DNA of 64,000 nucleotides, from positions 1-64,000 of the forward strand of contig JAULBX010027605.1 of NCBI GenBank assembly GCA_032358255.1. Direction: 5' to 3'. A program made the position numbers and the translations under genes. Numbering within the stretch: the stretch's first letter is position 1; each line of letters opens with the position of its first letter. The DNA comes from Heterotrichella gracilis (taxonomy: Eukaryota; Sar; Xanthophyceae; Tribonematales; Xanthonemataceae). Shown piece after piece: positions 22,729 through 36,171 of the stretch. Under the pieces are notes generated by a model. That model saw only the letters and a program-made list of their open reading frames with translations. It was not told the DNA's origin and made no database searches.

Positions 22729-25700
22729 ATGGCGGATGGCCTAAGGAACCCGCACAATGGCCACGTGCCTCATATCCCAGGCGACAATCCAAACCAAGGA
22801 GGCAAAAGGGGGGGCTTTTCAGACCTCCTTGCTGCAGATGAAGGGTTTGCTGACTTGTTCAGGTGGGTAGCTACACAGACCACTTGTATCAAGCAAGTTG
22901 CCTGGTATTAGGGTGCAGGATACCGGTTTGCGCAACTAACCCAGACCCCAACTTTCTTCTTGTGCCTGCACATTAAGTTCTGTGCGCTGTGTGTGCAGTG
23001 TGCCCTTCTCTCCTGGCGACCTCAACCATGCCACCACAAGCTTGCCACAGACTCCTGCGCACGACGACGTTCTCTTAGACTTGCAAGATATTGGAATTGA
23101 CTTGAATGAAGACCTGGAGTTGTAAGTCAATTGCCATTTTGCTGTACCTGCAGCTGGGTTTGTGTTACTTGACGGGCCCTTTCACCTGACCCTGCCTGGT
23201 TGCAGACACCATGGTGACCTGCACGCGTCTTTCCGCCAACAAGGTGTGCCAGCGGAGGGTGACCCCCATTCGGGCATGGACCCTGCTGCTGCAAGGGCTC
23301 CGTCCCCTGCTTTGTCCTCCGCACACACCTCAAGCTCGCCGCCATCGTCAGGTGCGTTGCCTTTTGGGGATAGCATGGCTTTGTGGGCCACCCAGGCGCA
23401 CTGAGAAAGACCTTCTTGCCTTCAGTGAAAAGGCTGAGTAGTTCTTGTGGCCCTTGTAGGTGTTCAGCAGCTGGAGCAGATTGTGACTGCCTGCAAGCAC
23501 GTTTTGAATGAAGTCGGGGATACAAAAGGAGGCAAGGGATTCCCAACCAGTGTACAGATGGCCCCGTCCATGCAGGTATTGTACCATTAGCCCTATGTGT
23601 GACTGGCAACATGGTTGTTGTACCTCTTTAAGTCCCAGGCCAGGCTTTGTAATGACTTTGTCGTTGCGTGCAGATGCAAGCCACCCCACAGTCACAACAA
23701 CACTACCAGCCACTGCAAGGCAGCGGACACCCGCAGCTGTACCCACAGCATACACAGCAGCAACACCCGCAGCACCAGTATCAGGGTTCACTGCAGCAAC
23801 CACAGCAGCAGCAGTTACTGCCGTCACAGCGACAGCCGTCCCAACACTACCCTCCGCCTTTGCCTCACGCGCCGCAGCAGCGGGGCCCTGTGCGCCTGAC
23901 ACCTGGTGCGCGCCTGGGTAGCGGCATGGTGCGCCTCACACCCGGCAAGCAGCTAGCCAGCAAAGGCATGAGGCCGCACGCTCAGGTCATGCAACAGCCC
24001 CAGCAGCAGCAGCAGCAGGTTGGGATACCAGCTAGCCCCGGCCCCTCTGGCATGTCTTATTCGCAAGGGCCGCCCCAGCCCGCCATGAGTGGTGGCAGCA
24101 GCATTATGCAGGGCACACGCTCGGTCAGCCACGGCATCTCAGGACCCAAGCAGATGATGCGCATGGGCGCCGGAACCTACACTCTCAACAAGAAACCACC
24201 GCAGCAACAGCTACAGCAGCAGCAGCAGCAGCAGGGTCATGGCATGCCTAGCCAAGGGTTCCAGCAAGCATCTGGGCCCATGTACTCACCAGCCATGCCT
24301 GCCAGCCAGCAGGCGCCCATGCAGCAGACATCATTCCAGCGAGGAGGACAGGGCATGCAGCATGGGCAGTACATGCAGCCGCCTCAACCGCAGGCACAGG
24401 TATGTATGCTCGGAATTGCCGGCATGTCTGCTGGGCTATTGCGCTGTGATTTCAGCCCATGTGCCACAACCTGCAGCACCTGACTAACCGCGCAATACCT
24501 GCTGCAGGTGCAAGGCATGGAGAGTGGTGGCCAGTTGTTTCACCAGCAGCAGCAACAGCAGCACCAACAGCCAGGTATGTGTGCAACAGTATTTTCGCGC
24601 CCCTGTGAGTATCAATGCTGGTCGGATTGTGTTGTCATTAACACGGGGTGTTTGTGCAGGGTATCAACAATGGGGCACAGTAGAGTCTGCACCTGGCTAC
24701 CATGCCCAAGAGGATATCGCTGCGAGGGGAGCTGTGATGCGCCAGCAAAGGGAGGACTACGCCATTGAGTAAGTGCCGGCCTGTAGGCTGGGTGGTTACA
24801 AATGATGTCTGGTTGCTGCTAGGCACCAGTGAGGAGGGGAGTGTGTCATTCGTACCACATCTGCGCCTAGGCCTTCCCATATCTGAGCCCACATGTTGCT
24901 GTGCAGCCCCCGGAGCGGCAAGCGCATGAAGCTGGGCAGCGCTGTGACGCGGCGCCATGTGGAGGTGGAGGTGCCGGCAGTCAGCACCCTCTTCCAGGAC
25001 CTGGCTTCAAATGAGCCACGCAGGCAGTGGGTGCGGCCGGGAGGAGCGGCCCTGTCTGATGTACAAAAGGTAAACATGTGCTTGCAGGCACTCCCTCCCG
25101 CTACTGGCTGACTCGTCTGCTAGGCACTGATTTGACGGTGTATGTCCTGCTGTCACAGGGCGTGCGCCTGACCCCTGGCATGACGCGCCTGACTGCCTCC
25201 ACCACTATTGGCAAGGGCAGCACCACATCTGTCGGGCGTGTGGGGCCCGGTGGTTACTCGGTCGGGCCCTCGCGTATGCAGCCACCTCAACAACACCAGC
25301 AGCGGTACATGGCCGATGCCCAGTTCATGCCGCCGCCCACCGGCAGCCGCATGGCGCCGCCGAACAGCCGCCCGCCTGGCGCAAGCCCCGCTGCCAGCAT
25401 GGGCTTGCAGGCGATGTGCATGCCAGATCCGGGCACCATTGGCAACCAAGCAATGCACCATGCCAGCCCTGTGATGCAGCGGCAGCAGCAGCAGCAGTTG
25501 ACAAGGCAGGGCTCTGCTGGCTTGCATGGCACCCCACATGCCATGGGTGCCCCACATGCCATGGGCACCGCGCATGCAATGGGCAACCCGCATGCAATGG
25601 GGATCCCGCACGCGCTCAGCATCGTGTCCAGCCCTGCAGAGAGCCGCAGTGATCTGCCGGGCCCATCAGCAGCTGGGGGCATGCAGCGACTTGGGCAGGC

Positions 25701-27221
25701 GGGGGCAGGGCACACTGCACAGCAGTCTGGGGAGGTGGGTTGCAGTGTTCACCTGCTTACACACTTGCTGCTGTGTAAGCTCCTCCTCGTTGTTGCAACT
25801 TGCATGTGCATGTGCACACTCTCCCGTTGCTGGTGCGGACGTGCTGTCAACCTGGTGTAGGCGGGAGTGGTGCGCAGGCGGGGGGTGCTGGTGACGTCCA
25901 GGATCGGGTGAGGGAGGAGGTACAGAGCGGCATAGCTGGGGCAGCAACACGGCCAGCTCCTGCACAGGTACACTGGCATTAACAATGGCAGTAACAATCA
26001 GCATGCACTGGCCTTCAAGAATACATGCGCACCGCAGTGTGTAACACCAACTGCATGCCCTTGTCTTACTGGCGGTGCCCGTTTGAATGTGGCGAGCCAA
26101 CTTACTTGCTCACACCTTGCTATGTTCTGTAGCAGGGGGGGACGGAGCGGGGGCATTCCGCGGTGTCTCGAGGCATGTGGTCCTCCGTGTGGGGGGCGGA
26201 CACACCTGGCGAGCCTGTGACGGTAGGGCTGCTTGCCCATATGTCCAATGAGGGTTTTTTGGGGGGAGTTCAGAACCAAAGCATCATCTGGCAGTAAACA
26301 AACAGCATTGTTTAGTGCATGTTTCCTTTTAAGGGTTTCCTTTCATACGGGAGGGTTTGGAAAATCCCTCTCACAAGGGGTTGGCATATGGTCCTCCCGG
26401 ACTTCACAACATTCCCTACAGGAAAACAGCCGGATTAGTAGTCTGTGCTTACCAGTCTTGGGCCTGCATTTATCACTTTTGCGTTGACCAGCTGTTGGCA
26501 AATGCAGCAAAGTTGCAAGGTCATGCATATGTGGCTCTGGATAGTGCGCTGCCCACTGCCCAAACAGTGTGCACTTGTGTACTGCATCATCTGGTCCCAG
26601 GACTCAGCGCTCTGTGTATAAGGGGATTTGTTTTAACAAAATTTCAGCAACACTGGTTGCAGCATACAGCTACTCACATGTTGCTACTGCATGTGGACAG
26701 GCGTTGGGGTTTCGCACCAGCCAGGAAGCCGGGCGGGCTTATGATGTAGCAGCATTGGACAGCGGGAGAGACCTGGTCCGCCTTCCCTTGGACAGCAGCT
26801 TGCCTGCCATGGATGCTGTGCGGGCAGCTACGCCAGGCGAAGCAGTGGTAGCAATACAGCGAGAGGCTGTGTTTCTAGGCAGCTGCGGCACAAGGTAGCT
26901 TTACCCCCACAACTTTTTTACTTTGTACTTGGAGGAAGTCCGAGGACCACCACCTGCAAATACAACACACACACATGAACTTGTGCACAGAGTACTTCAT
27001 ATCTGTATAAATGAAAGAGTGCGCACAGTGAGCGGCAGTCTGGTAGTTGTCACATTTTTTGTCTTGCATCCGCTCAGCAGGACTTGATAAGAGCACACCT
27101 TGTTCTTATGTGCAGGGTCCAACAGGGCATCATGTGGAAGATTGGTGCTGATACCTGGGAGGCCAGGCATGAGGTGGATCACTCAATGGACAAAGATATA
27201 CTTGACTCAATAACCCACTAG
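22729..27221 (+). CDS. Gln-rich protein with a divergent AP2-like C-terminal region
   Basis: Probably a nuclear transcription-related protein (inference). In-phase exons: 22729-22862, 22999-23121, 23206-23351, 23460-23575, 23674-24399, 24508-24574, 24660-24768, 24907-25069, 25159-25734, 25878-25967. The product has an acidic N-terminus, a long Gln/Pro-rich middle with many poly-Gln runs, three RLTPG motifs, a basic PRSGKRMKLG patch and five PHAMG(x) repeats. Exons at about 26,136-26,222, 26,648-26,894 and 27,116-27,221 join in phase with each other. They spell FRGVSRHVV ... HTWRACD and GFRTSQEAGRAYDVAALDSG, close to the first strand and the helix of AP2/ERF DNA-binding domains. The link from 25,967 to 26,136 needs an extra small exon (26038-26074 would fit the phase), so the AP2 part could instead be a separate gene. 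Family not otherwise recognised. Confidence 0.65.
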
Positions 27222-28644
27222 AGATAGCAAAACACAGGAACAAGAAGGTCTACAAGGCTAACAGCCTCAGGCTAACGGCCTAGCTTTGTTTTTTGAAACA
27301 AAAGAAACATCCTTGCACGTGTACAGGACTCCTGGGGCAAGGCGTTGTCAGCAGCAGCATATTGCACGGCGGGTGTAGCAGTTTGCAAAAGAAAGTTGCC
27401 TCATTGCAGCTGCATACTGCATGACAGGGAAGCAACGCGCTGACAGGGCAATTGACAGGGCAAAGGAGCAGCTCATCCATCTCCATACCAGATTCTGCCA
27501 CATTACGGTGCGGTGCCACTTCTGCCACTTTACAATGTGACTCACCAGTTGATTGAGCTTATTGCATTATATTTCAAATAAAGAAATTATGACACTGGGT
27601 GTTCTTCACAGTTAGAAACCTACATAATAAATGAGAATCTGTGACAGTCATGACTTGGGTAGCAAGACTCTGCTGCGGGTTCTTTTCCAGAATTAACCGT
27701 TGTTTTTCATTTGACTTGTTTGCAACTCTTCTGATCTTTATATTCAGCTGCAGCCTGGAGCCCGTGATTTACCCCTGGCAGCTCCAAGTGGTGGTCCTCG
27801 CCTGGGGCAACAGTGTCCTTTCACTGAAGAACAGTTTGTGGTTTCATGCGTATTGTAAACCCGGTAGTACACCTAAAATTCCTGAAGGAAATTAATGCCT
27901 CGTTCAAGCGAGTGCTAGTGTCACTATGTTTTGGTGCTGTAAATAGAAGTACGTGTTTTTGGCTTGAATGCCTCTGGTTGATCAGAAGGGGCATGCACCA
28001 CGGAGGTAAGGGCCAGACGCCCTGGGGGCTGTGCAATGAGGAGTGACCCGTCGTGACTTGATTGGTCCCTGGTGCACGAAGCGCAACTCTGTGCTGTGCA
28101 AAGCGCTTCCGGCAGTGGCCAACCAATACATATGTAGGTGCGTGCTCAGCAGTGGATGGAGCCTCTGCCACTAGGATGCTGGATGGGTGTCCACTGGGCT
28201 CCATAGAGGTGCACGCAGCCAGACACCAATACCACTCGTGTGATGTCCAGCAGCACTCTCAAAGAGATGCAGCCATGCTCATATGCCCCACAAATGTATG
28301 CAAAGTCAACCGTATGGGTTCTTGGCAACCTGGAAGGATGGTTGTGTGCTGTCCAGCATGCGCCCATCAGCCCAGTTCCTTGCTAGTACCCTGTGTGCAG
28401 TTCTACGACGCAGTAGCACCCCATTCAAGTAGCTAGGAGCTTATGTGTCCAACCTGCCAACAGTGAACTGGCCGGTTGCTGGAGTGTTATTGCTGGAGTG
28501 GGGGGTAGTTACAGGTGCGCAAAGCTGCACTGTAGTAGCCATTGAAGGAACTCACACACGGCTGGTGAGGACAACTGTCAACGCTGCTGGTGCCTTGGGT
28601 GCAGTAACGGAACTGTAACAATCCACCACCCGATGGTGCGCCGC
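27222..28644. other. Convergent intergenic region, no gene seen
   Basis: Between the 3' ends of the Gln-rich gene (+) and L31 (-). Only short overlapping frames without family signal. Nothing repetitive stands out. Confidence 0.5.
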
Positions 28645-29277
28645 TCAAGCCTCATCCACAATAACTGTGCCCTTGCCCTTCATTGTAGGGTCCTCAGCTA
28701 CCGTCACATACGAGTACAACTCCTCCTGCAACACGCCAACATGCACCAATCAAACTCCCCCCAAAAGCTGGCAAAGTGCAGTGCACACTCATCGTCACAG
28801 CGCCCAATGCATCACTCCCTTGCCAGCACCAACCCCCCACCCATCCAATCAACCAGCACTGGTGATACTGCCACTTTGCATGCGCGTACCTTTGCGTCCT
28901 CATCATCGTTGCGCCTCCTGGATACGGTGATCCTGATACGGCCAGGTACGTTCTTGATGCCCTGCACCCAACCAGCACTGCTTTCAGCTTTGGGATGGTG
29001 GGTGTCATAGGCCACCACTGTTGCACCACATGTCAACAGATTCCAAGGACCCCTGCCCCAGTTCCTGCACGATGTGTACCTGGGACCAGACAGCCTTGTT
29101 CAGCTTCACATCCAACCGGACGTCGTTGGTACCCATGGCCTTCTGGGCAAACTTGCGAATCTCCTTTATGGCCTTGGGAGCCTTCTTCTTGAAGCTTGTC
29201 TTATGCAACCTTTTGTGGAGGTTGATGGTGTACTCCCGTGTTACTGTCTCCTTGGAGCGGGGCTTCTTGTCCACCAT
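28645..29277 (-). CDS. RPL31: 60S ribosomal protein L31 (eL31), 116 aa
   Basis: Component of the cytosolic large ribosomal subunit near the peptide exit tunnel. Three exons join in phase: 29277-29080, 28961-28890, 28725-28645. The product begins [20 protein letters not shown] and continues with [40 protein letters not shown] and [11 protein letters not shown]. It ends [19 protein letters not shown]. It aligns end to end with plant L31. The ATG follows a CTGCAG acceptor-like sequence, so a 5' untranslated intron upstream is possible. It lies divergent from the GRAM-VASt gene. Confidence 0.96.
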
Positions 29278-30033
29278 CTGCAGCACAGCAGGTGAGCATG
29301 GGTTGAGCAGCAGTCCTGAAACAGCACTCCACAAGCAGGATGCGCCGACATCAAGGTGTGACCAACGCGCGCCACGTTCACAGTGCACAGCTGTGCAGCG
29401 TGCTCCGCACCTTGGCCACCGATACTCCTTGTCAGGAGCACTCCCCAGCCTATCCAGGAATGAAAGAGGGTTTGGCTGTGGAGGCACTCCTCCTTGTAAA
29501 GGGGCTGCTGCAAAGGGCAAGGCGGCGAAAGAACTACAATACGTATTTGGATGCGAGGAGGATTTTTGGGGTATAATATTAATGTACAATGGGAGAGCAT
29601 TTAATATAATCGATTAATCAAAATTGAGCCTCTTTTTGGCACAAGGTTTGCTGCAGGTTTGGTAACCCAAAGAATATATCCATGCATGCTTTCTGTGGCA
29701 ACGCCTGTGTGAACACTGGCACATGCTAACTGTTGCCGAAGGTTTCGACGTCATGCTCATTGCTTAGCAACTTGCTTGCGTGTCTGTCCTTGCTGTAAAC
29801 TCGTACGAGGACTGCTTCCAGCCAGGTTCAGTGGGCAATGGCCCTTTGGCCCGCTAGGTCTCCGACGTGAGGGCGCCACAAGGCAGGGGTATTGTGCTTG
29901 TGGGATACACATTGCTTGTTGTCCAAGTTAGGCACCTGCGTTGCGGAACAGTTTTTGGGGTGTGCACCCATTCTTCTGGGTCCTTGGGGCTGAAGCTTCA
30001 GTAGCAGCGCCCATTCACCCGTCGACAATCAGT
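29278..30033. promoter_or_regulatory. Shared divergent promoter region of L31 and GRAM-VASt gene
   Basis: 756 bases between two divergent start codons. Contains an AT-rich patch near 29,575-29,625. Open frames across it are antisense shadows of L31 or run on from it. Confidence 0.4.
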
Positions 30034-33000
30034 ATGCCACCCACCAGCACAATGGAACCGGTGGAAGAAAACTGCAGCGACGACGTGCAGCCTCCTTCTG
30101 ACAACCCAGGGGCGAGTGTTCCTGACCCTGCACACGATTTGGGCCCAGCACAGCAGAACGTCCCTATGGACTTGGGTGAACCGACTTCCGTCAGCAACAG
30201 TACCCAACTGGGCCGTGTGTCGGGTTCAATCACGGATGACCTTGAGTCGTGGGCCCCGAAGCACCAGAACAGGTGGGTACCTCCGACGTTCCAAACACTA
30301 CACACGGCATGCTGTGACGTCAGCAAGTTTGCAACAAGTACACTTGGCGTCAACAGTGTGACCGTTGACGTCTTTTAATACAAGGTTTTGCCGGCCATGT
30401 TTGTAGGGAGAGAGAACTGCGCAAGTACTTTGGGCTAGACGAGGATGAGGTGAGGAGCATGGCATGCATGGGCATGCACGATATGGGACGACGCCCTAAC
30501 CCCAGCCAGTGTCCACAGACAAACACCTTGTACTTGTTGTCTTACCAACCGTCACGCAGCATCTTAACATAGGCAGGAGCGCCTGATGGAATGCCTGTCC
30601 GAGCCATGTTCCCTTCAGTCATTTGTGCCCTAGCACTGGCTAGCTTACCTTAACCAACAGAGTTGCACTACAGTATTTCAGCTTGGTTAGCTCTCATACT
30701 TCCATAAGCGGCGCAAAGCAGTAATGTCCTGGGGTGCGGCCAAAGATGGCGTCCCTATCTTTATGACTGTTACAGTTTGCGTCTGTAAGCATCTGCCATT
30801 GCCGTGCTGGGGTGGGTGGGATGGGGTAGGTTAGCAATCTTACTTGCCAGTACATTGACCAACCAGCAGCAACCAGCAGGCCAGCATGGTGGTGCACGCT
30901 TTATTGGATTAACGACAGCATTTATGTATGTGCGTTTCGCCTGTGAGGAAACTAACCCCTATTGTGCAGAAACTGCTTGAGGACTTCCACTGCGCGCTGA
31001 GGAAAAAAGTACTCCTCCAAGGCATGCTGTACGTGTTTGAGCGCCACATTTGCTTCTACAGCAACATCTTTGGCTATGTGAAGAAGAAAGTGATACCCAT
31101 CAAGGTATCGTCTCAACAGGCTTGTTCCTTGCTTTTGTTGCTCTAGAGGCTGGGGGTAACAATTTTTGACTTTCTCCAGGACGTTACAGCGATACACAAA
31201 CGCAGTAACCTGGGAATACCCAACTCGGTGCTGGTGGTGTGGCAAAAGCGGGAGTTCTTTACCTCGTTCTTCTCTCGGTATGAAGGAAAAAGATGTAGCA
31301 CACATTTGGTGCCTTTCATTTACTTGTTGTGGCTTGACCATGAGCACTCGCATTTGCCCCTAGCTGACGCACTTGCTTTCTCTATCCCTTTGCAGAGAGG
31401 AAGCATACAAAGCGATGCTCTTTGTTTGGACCCGTAGCAGGTCAGTGAACTGCTGGCCGCCATTGTGTCCTGTCTGGAGCTAGTTTTTTGTTGCTGTTTT
31501 ATGTACCATAATAATGTCTTATGCTCCTGCAGTCCGTATGCCCGGCTCTTCTTTGAGGATCAGGCTGTCACGTCCAGGGCTCCCAGCGAAGATGGGTCTA
31601 CCAGACGTAAGCAAGCTTGGCTTCTGCACACTGCATGTCTGGTGTGCTCACTGCCTCACTAGATGTTAACTTTCCTACTTGTGTGTGCCCCACAGCGGAC
31701 GCCTCCAGCCCACACCCCAATGCGCCATCAGCATACAAGAAAGTGCTGCACCTGGCAACTTTTGGCAAGGTTGGTCGCAGCAAGACCACCACTCAGAGCA
31801 CAGAGCACCTCAGCTTGCGCGACAGCCGCGCCATGCTGACAGAAATGGAGGAGCCCCACGATGTGTCTGTCAGGGGTGCAGACTCTGATGGTGGGTCGGA
31901 CAGTGAGGGGGAGGATGAAGGAGCATCAGCTGATCAGGTATATTCTAACAGCTGCTGTGAGATATCAAAGTGTTGCGCATCATGTTGCTTCCTTTGTTGC
32001 TTGCATGAATGGCATTGCTCATGCATGCCATGGCACTCTCTGGGGCTCAAAGACCATGCTGTGTTTTTTCCATGAATTACTGCTGGTGCCTTCCAGGATG
32101 GCGAACCTGGTGTCTGGCGTCTGGATCAAGACGCTCCATCAGTGCCACCTGAGATGAAGCTGATTGCCGAAACCATTGTCGAAGGCGTATCAGTGAAGGG
32201 GTTCATGCAGCGGTTCCTGGCCGATGACAACACGCTGTGGTACAAGTGGCATGATGGGCTGAAAGACACGCATCTGCAGATTTCAAAGTGGCAACAACAT
32301 CCCATGGGGCATGTGCGGGAGATGCAATTCTCGTCAAAGATCAAGGTGGGCATATTTAGGGTTTAGGGTTTAGAGCAAGAAGAGTAAATCGGATGGCAAT
32401 CCCTTCTATGGAATAATCAATCAACTGAGGTTAACAAAATAAGTTCTGTCATTCAACAGTACGAGTTGGTTGCGCAGTTTGTGAAGGAGTTGCTGCTGGA
32501 CGTGAGTTGGCTGTGCTGCTGGATCACATTTAGATAAATTGCACAAATCGAAGTTCATTAGTTCAGCCTGCCTCAATCTCAACTGGCAATCCTTTGTGGA
32601 TTTTGGTTGCGCATGCATTGTGACTGTGTGGTACCCGCATCAGGTAATCGCCTTATTCGCCGCCCCTAGTATTACTAATTTTTCATATTGACATGCTTTG
32701 CATACTTACAAGGACCATGCAGAATATTTTTTGCCAAAGATGAGAGCGCAAATGCAGCACATTCAAGTAGCGAGCTTTTCCTGACAAAGGTGTATGGTGC
32801 AGGCCCCCATTGGCCCCCCTGAGGCGATGTGCTACCAGACCCACCGCAAGACCGTGTACGCGCACGAGCACCTGGTGTACGAGATGTCCCAAGTCATGCC
32901 CGACATACCCTTTGGGGACCACTTCAAGGTGGTGACGCGCTGGGACATTGTGCCCGTGCCCCCTCTGGACACCCTGCCGCGCATTGAGATCCGGGTGCAC

Positions 33001-34386
33001 ATCCACGTGCCCTTCTCCAAGGGCACCATCTGGCGCAAGGCCATTGAGCGCGGTGCTGTGGAGAACACCAAGAAGGCATTCATGCAGTTTGTGGGGATGG
33101 TGAGTCTGCATGCAGGACATTGCAGGGTTGGGGTGGTTGGTGCTAGCTGTTGCTTCATCGCCAGGTCCTGCACATTTTTGCTGTGCAACCTGCCTGCCTG
33201 ATCCTGGTGGTGCAGCTCCATGGTGGTCATGGGTATTGGTTGAAAGTAGCTGGTCAAGCTTGTAGGCTGGTACTTCACTGTCTTTGTTTTTGCCATTTGT
33301 GGTTGAATGCCACTCCATGTGTGTGCAGATCAAGCACTTGCTGCTTGAGCGCCCCAGCGGCTCGTCTGCCAATGGCGACAGCACGCAGCATCAGCGCACG
33401 GCATCCAATGAGCAACCGGACGAGGCTGAGCTGGAGTCACTGCTGGGCAAGATCCCTGAAGAGTATGGAGATGACTTCAGGCGAATGCTCAAATCAAGCC
33501 CCAACAAGAGGGCCTCAGGGCATGGGTCAGGGCATCTGAACGGCCGCAAGGTACTCTATGCACTGGCACAGTAGGCAATTCAAGCCGGATGGTTTGTAAA
33601 CAGTATTGCGCTGTACCACGCTGGTGGCCTACTGGCTGATGAGGTATGCGGGTGGGCATGGCTCAGGGCATGGCTCACCTGCAGTACAGTCTGCCTGTGA
33701 CATGCTAGGGGGCATTGAGTACAGACCTATGTATTGTGATATGCATGATGATGCAAGAACACTGTTTATGTGTACAGTACAAGACTTTGGTGGCATGTCT
33801 GCTGCTGATGTACTGACTTGTTCTCGCACGTGGCAGGTGGAGGATGGCGATGGGGAGCATGCCGCCGCCAACCGGTTCTGCAGCTCGCTGCGGCGCGTGG
33901 CAGATGCTGTGCAGGAGGTGGCGTGGGATGGAGTGGACCTGGTGTCGGGGGCCGCCTCCAATCCCACCACACGCATATTGGTGGCGCTGCTTGCCGTGCT
34001 GTTGATGTCGCAGGTAGGAGGGTGCCTGTGTTACGTAACATTGCTATGGAATTGCCCCAGCTGTGTATCTAGCGCATTCCAGCATGCATTGGCCGGCATG
34101 TCAGTGCGGTGGCTGTGACCTGCATGTATTCAGCATTTTGTGCCTATGCGCACAGGCGTTTATCGCCGAGTTACTGACCCACACCCCTGTGCAGCTGGTC
34201 ACCCTGACAATGCTGTGGTGGCCCCGTCAGCCGTCTCCCTTTGCCTGCCAGCGCCACTACTTCCCCCAGGGCGTCATCCCTCGCGAGCAATGGGAGGGCG
34301 TGGAGGAGCGGGTGGAGTCGCTGCAGGCACAGCTCTTGGCGCTGAGGCAGCTGCTTGCGAAGGTACAGCCGCAGGGGGCAGCCTGA
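30034..34386 (+). CDS. GRAM and VASt domain membrane protein (VAD1/Lam/GRAMD-type), 697 aa
   Basis: By family, a sterol-binding transfer protein at ER-plasma membrane contacts; plant VAD1 is linked to cell-death control. Thirteen exons join in phase: 30034-30272, 30407-30449, 30970-31104, 31180-31277, 31396-31440, 31533-31606, 31696-31937, 32097-32345, 32460-32501, 32803-33099, 33329-33550, 33837-34013, 34156-34386. The order is an acidic N-terminus, then a GRAM domain (LLQGMLYVFERHICFYSNIF, VIPIKDVTAIHKR), an acidic serine-rich linker and a VASt domain (SVKGFMQRFLADDNTLWYKW, ISKWQQHP, VYAHEHLVYEMSQVMPD, HIHVPFSKGTIWRKAIE). Then come a hydrophobic segment (ILVALLAVLLMSQ) and a C-terminal coiled coil (VEERVESLQAQLLALRQLL). 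An upstream in-frame TTG is unlikely to be used. Confidence 0.94.
32355..32372 (+). repeat. Interstitial telomere-type repeat (TTTAGGG x2.5)
   Basis: Two and a half perfect TTTAGGG heptamers lie ten bases inside the intron after the exon ending at 32345. Confidence 0.8.
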
Positions 34387-36171
34387 GAGGGACATCGTGC
34401 AGCCTGCCGCCTGCAGGCAATGGAACGCACTGCTGCCAGGATCTGCATGGGGTTGGTGTATCACAGCCACTGGGATACAACATAAATTTTATATGATGAC
34501 TGATTTTTCTTTCACCCTTTTTCCAGCTTCAAGTTACGGGATTAATGAGAGTGATGCTGCTGCCACTTTGCTGCCTGTTGCATATTGTTGAATCAAATAT
34601 TTTCATGCTTTCAAAATTTCTGCTGGGATGCTGGCGTCGTGGGTCTACCCATCCGTACATGATAAATGCTGGAAGAGTTTTGGCGCAGCACAGTTCATCT
34701 CTTTTGGGTTGTGCTGCACCCTGCCAGCAATAGAATTGGTCTTCCCCTTACAGCGGTTTTTGTCCTGCAACTCGCAGCTGCAACGCATTGCGGGTTTACT
34801 AAGAAGATTTTCCTCGCCGTGGCATCTTTGTTTCAGCACTAACTCGGTAATGTTCAGAAAGTTGGAAAAGGCCAGTGGCTTTGAGCTCAGTCCTTTAAAG
34901 TACTCTAGAGTAGAGTTACTTAACTCTGTTGGCTGGCTGTGCGCGTAGGTTACAGTCGCTGTACACAATGATTGAACTATCTCAGTGAGCCTGAGGCTAG
35001 AGGCTCTTAGCATAATAGAAAATTCGCCATACTGGTTTAAATTCCTAGTATGTTCACAAAAGTATGTTCACAGCCGTTTAACAGGGTGCTTACTACCTAC
35101 TAGGCTGCAAGTCTTCAGACTCTTGGCCAGTGTGTCTGTGGAAGTTCCCCAAATGCCCAGGGTTAGTTAATTGGGAACCCCCGCGAGCCCCCGGTGAAGT
35201 TCAACGCTGAAATGGTTGGATTTTTCTAGCATGCAGCGTGCACGGTATTTTTAAGGTGAAATGCGCACCCTAGCCGCATTACTTGCTCATTCACTGTGGT
35301 TCAACTCGCACAGGCCCTGGATACGAGTGACAAAATTAATTTCAAGAATCATTATGAATATCCCCTGCCCATTGTGTGCAAGTCCAAGCAGCCCAGCAGG
35401 GCCTGCATTGCCAACTTGAAGGCACTGGGTTTTAAAGTTTGTAATAACAGGTCACTGTACGGTGCATATGAGGGGAACACCTGGTGTCAAGGGTACCCGT
35501 GAACATCTCTTTCTCACACCAGCCATCTGGGTACAGGCAGGCAGCTGCTAAGTGCCTTTCATGTATTCACTGTTCAAAAGCGCGAATTGCCTCAAAACAC
35601 CCATAAGATTCCAACAGATAAAAGAATGCTACCTCCCTTTAAGGCACGGCACCAGAGCTCTATCACCACCACATAATATTGTTCGAATATCCAGCACTTA
35701 AATTAATACGCTGTACGTACCACTGGTCACCGTGTCACCATATTTTGTACCACACCGCTGTCGGTGCAGCGATCGGTTACAAATTGAACGTTGCTGCAAA
35801 TTGCTCGTTGAATGGATTATATTCTGCCAGAGTACATTTTCCTTGATGATGTTCCAGGCCTTTGGGCCTGGCGCTGCTTGCTGCGCCGGCTGTAGCACAT
35901 TCAGATTGGCCAAAGTTGATGCAGCTGCTCCAGCTCTCAGATAAAGTCAGAAAAAACACCTGCTATATATAATGGTCCACAGAAAAACCCACCATTTGCA
36001 TGATGAAAACATGCAGAATGACTGTTTGATTGTTGATTTTGCAAACTCATGGATGCCGGAAGGCGTTCAAAACTCTTGATTGATGTGGCGCAGCTTGCTA
36101 TCTTTGTCGCGTGGTTGCAGGCTCAATCTCATGCTGCATTGCCCACACTGCAAAGCGTGGCATGCACCCGC
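34387..36171. other. Convergent intergenic region, no gene seen
   Basis: Between the GRAM-VASt gene (+) and the receptor-like kinase (-). The longest frames are about 70-120 codons, overlap on both strands and have no family signal. Confidence 0.5.

Noticed and set aside
35296-35502. 68-codon plus-strand frame between GRAM-VASt and kinase genes
   Set aside because: No splice context, no family signal, and isolated in non-coding DNA.
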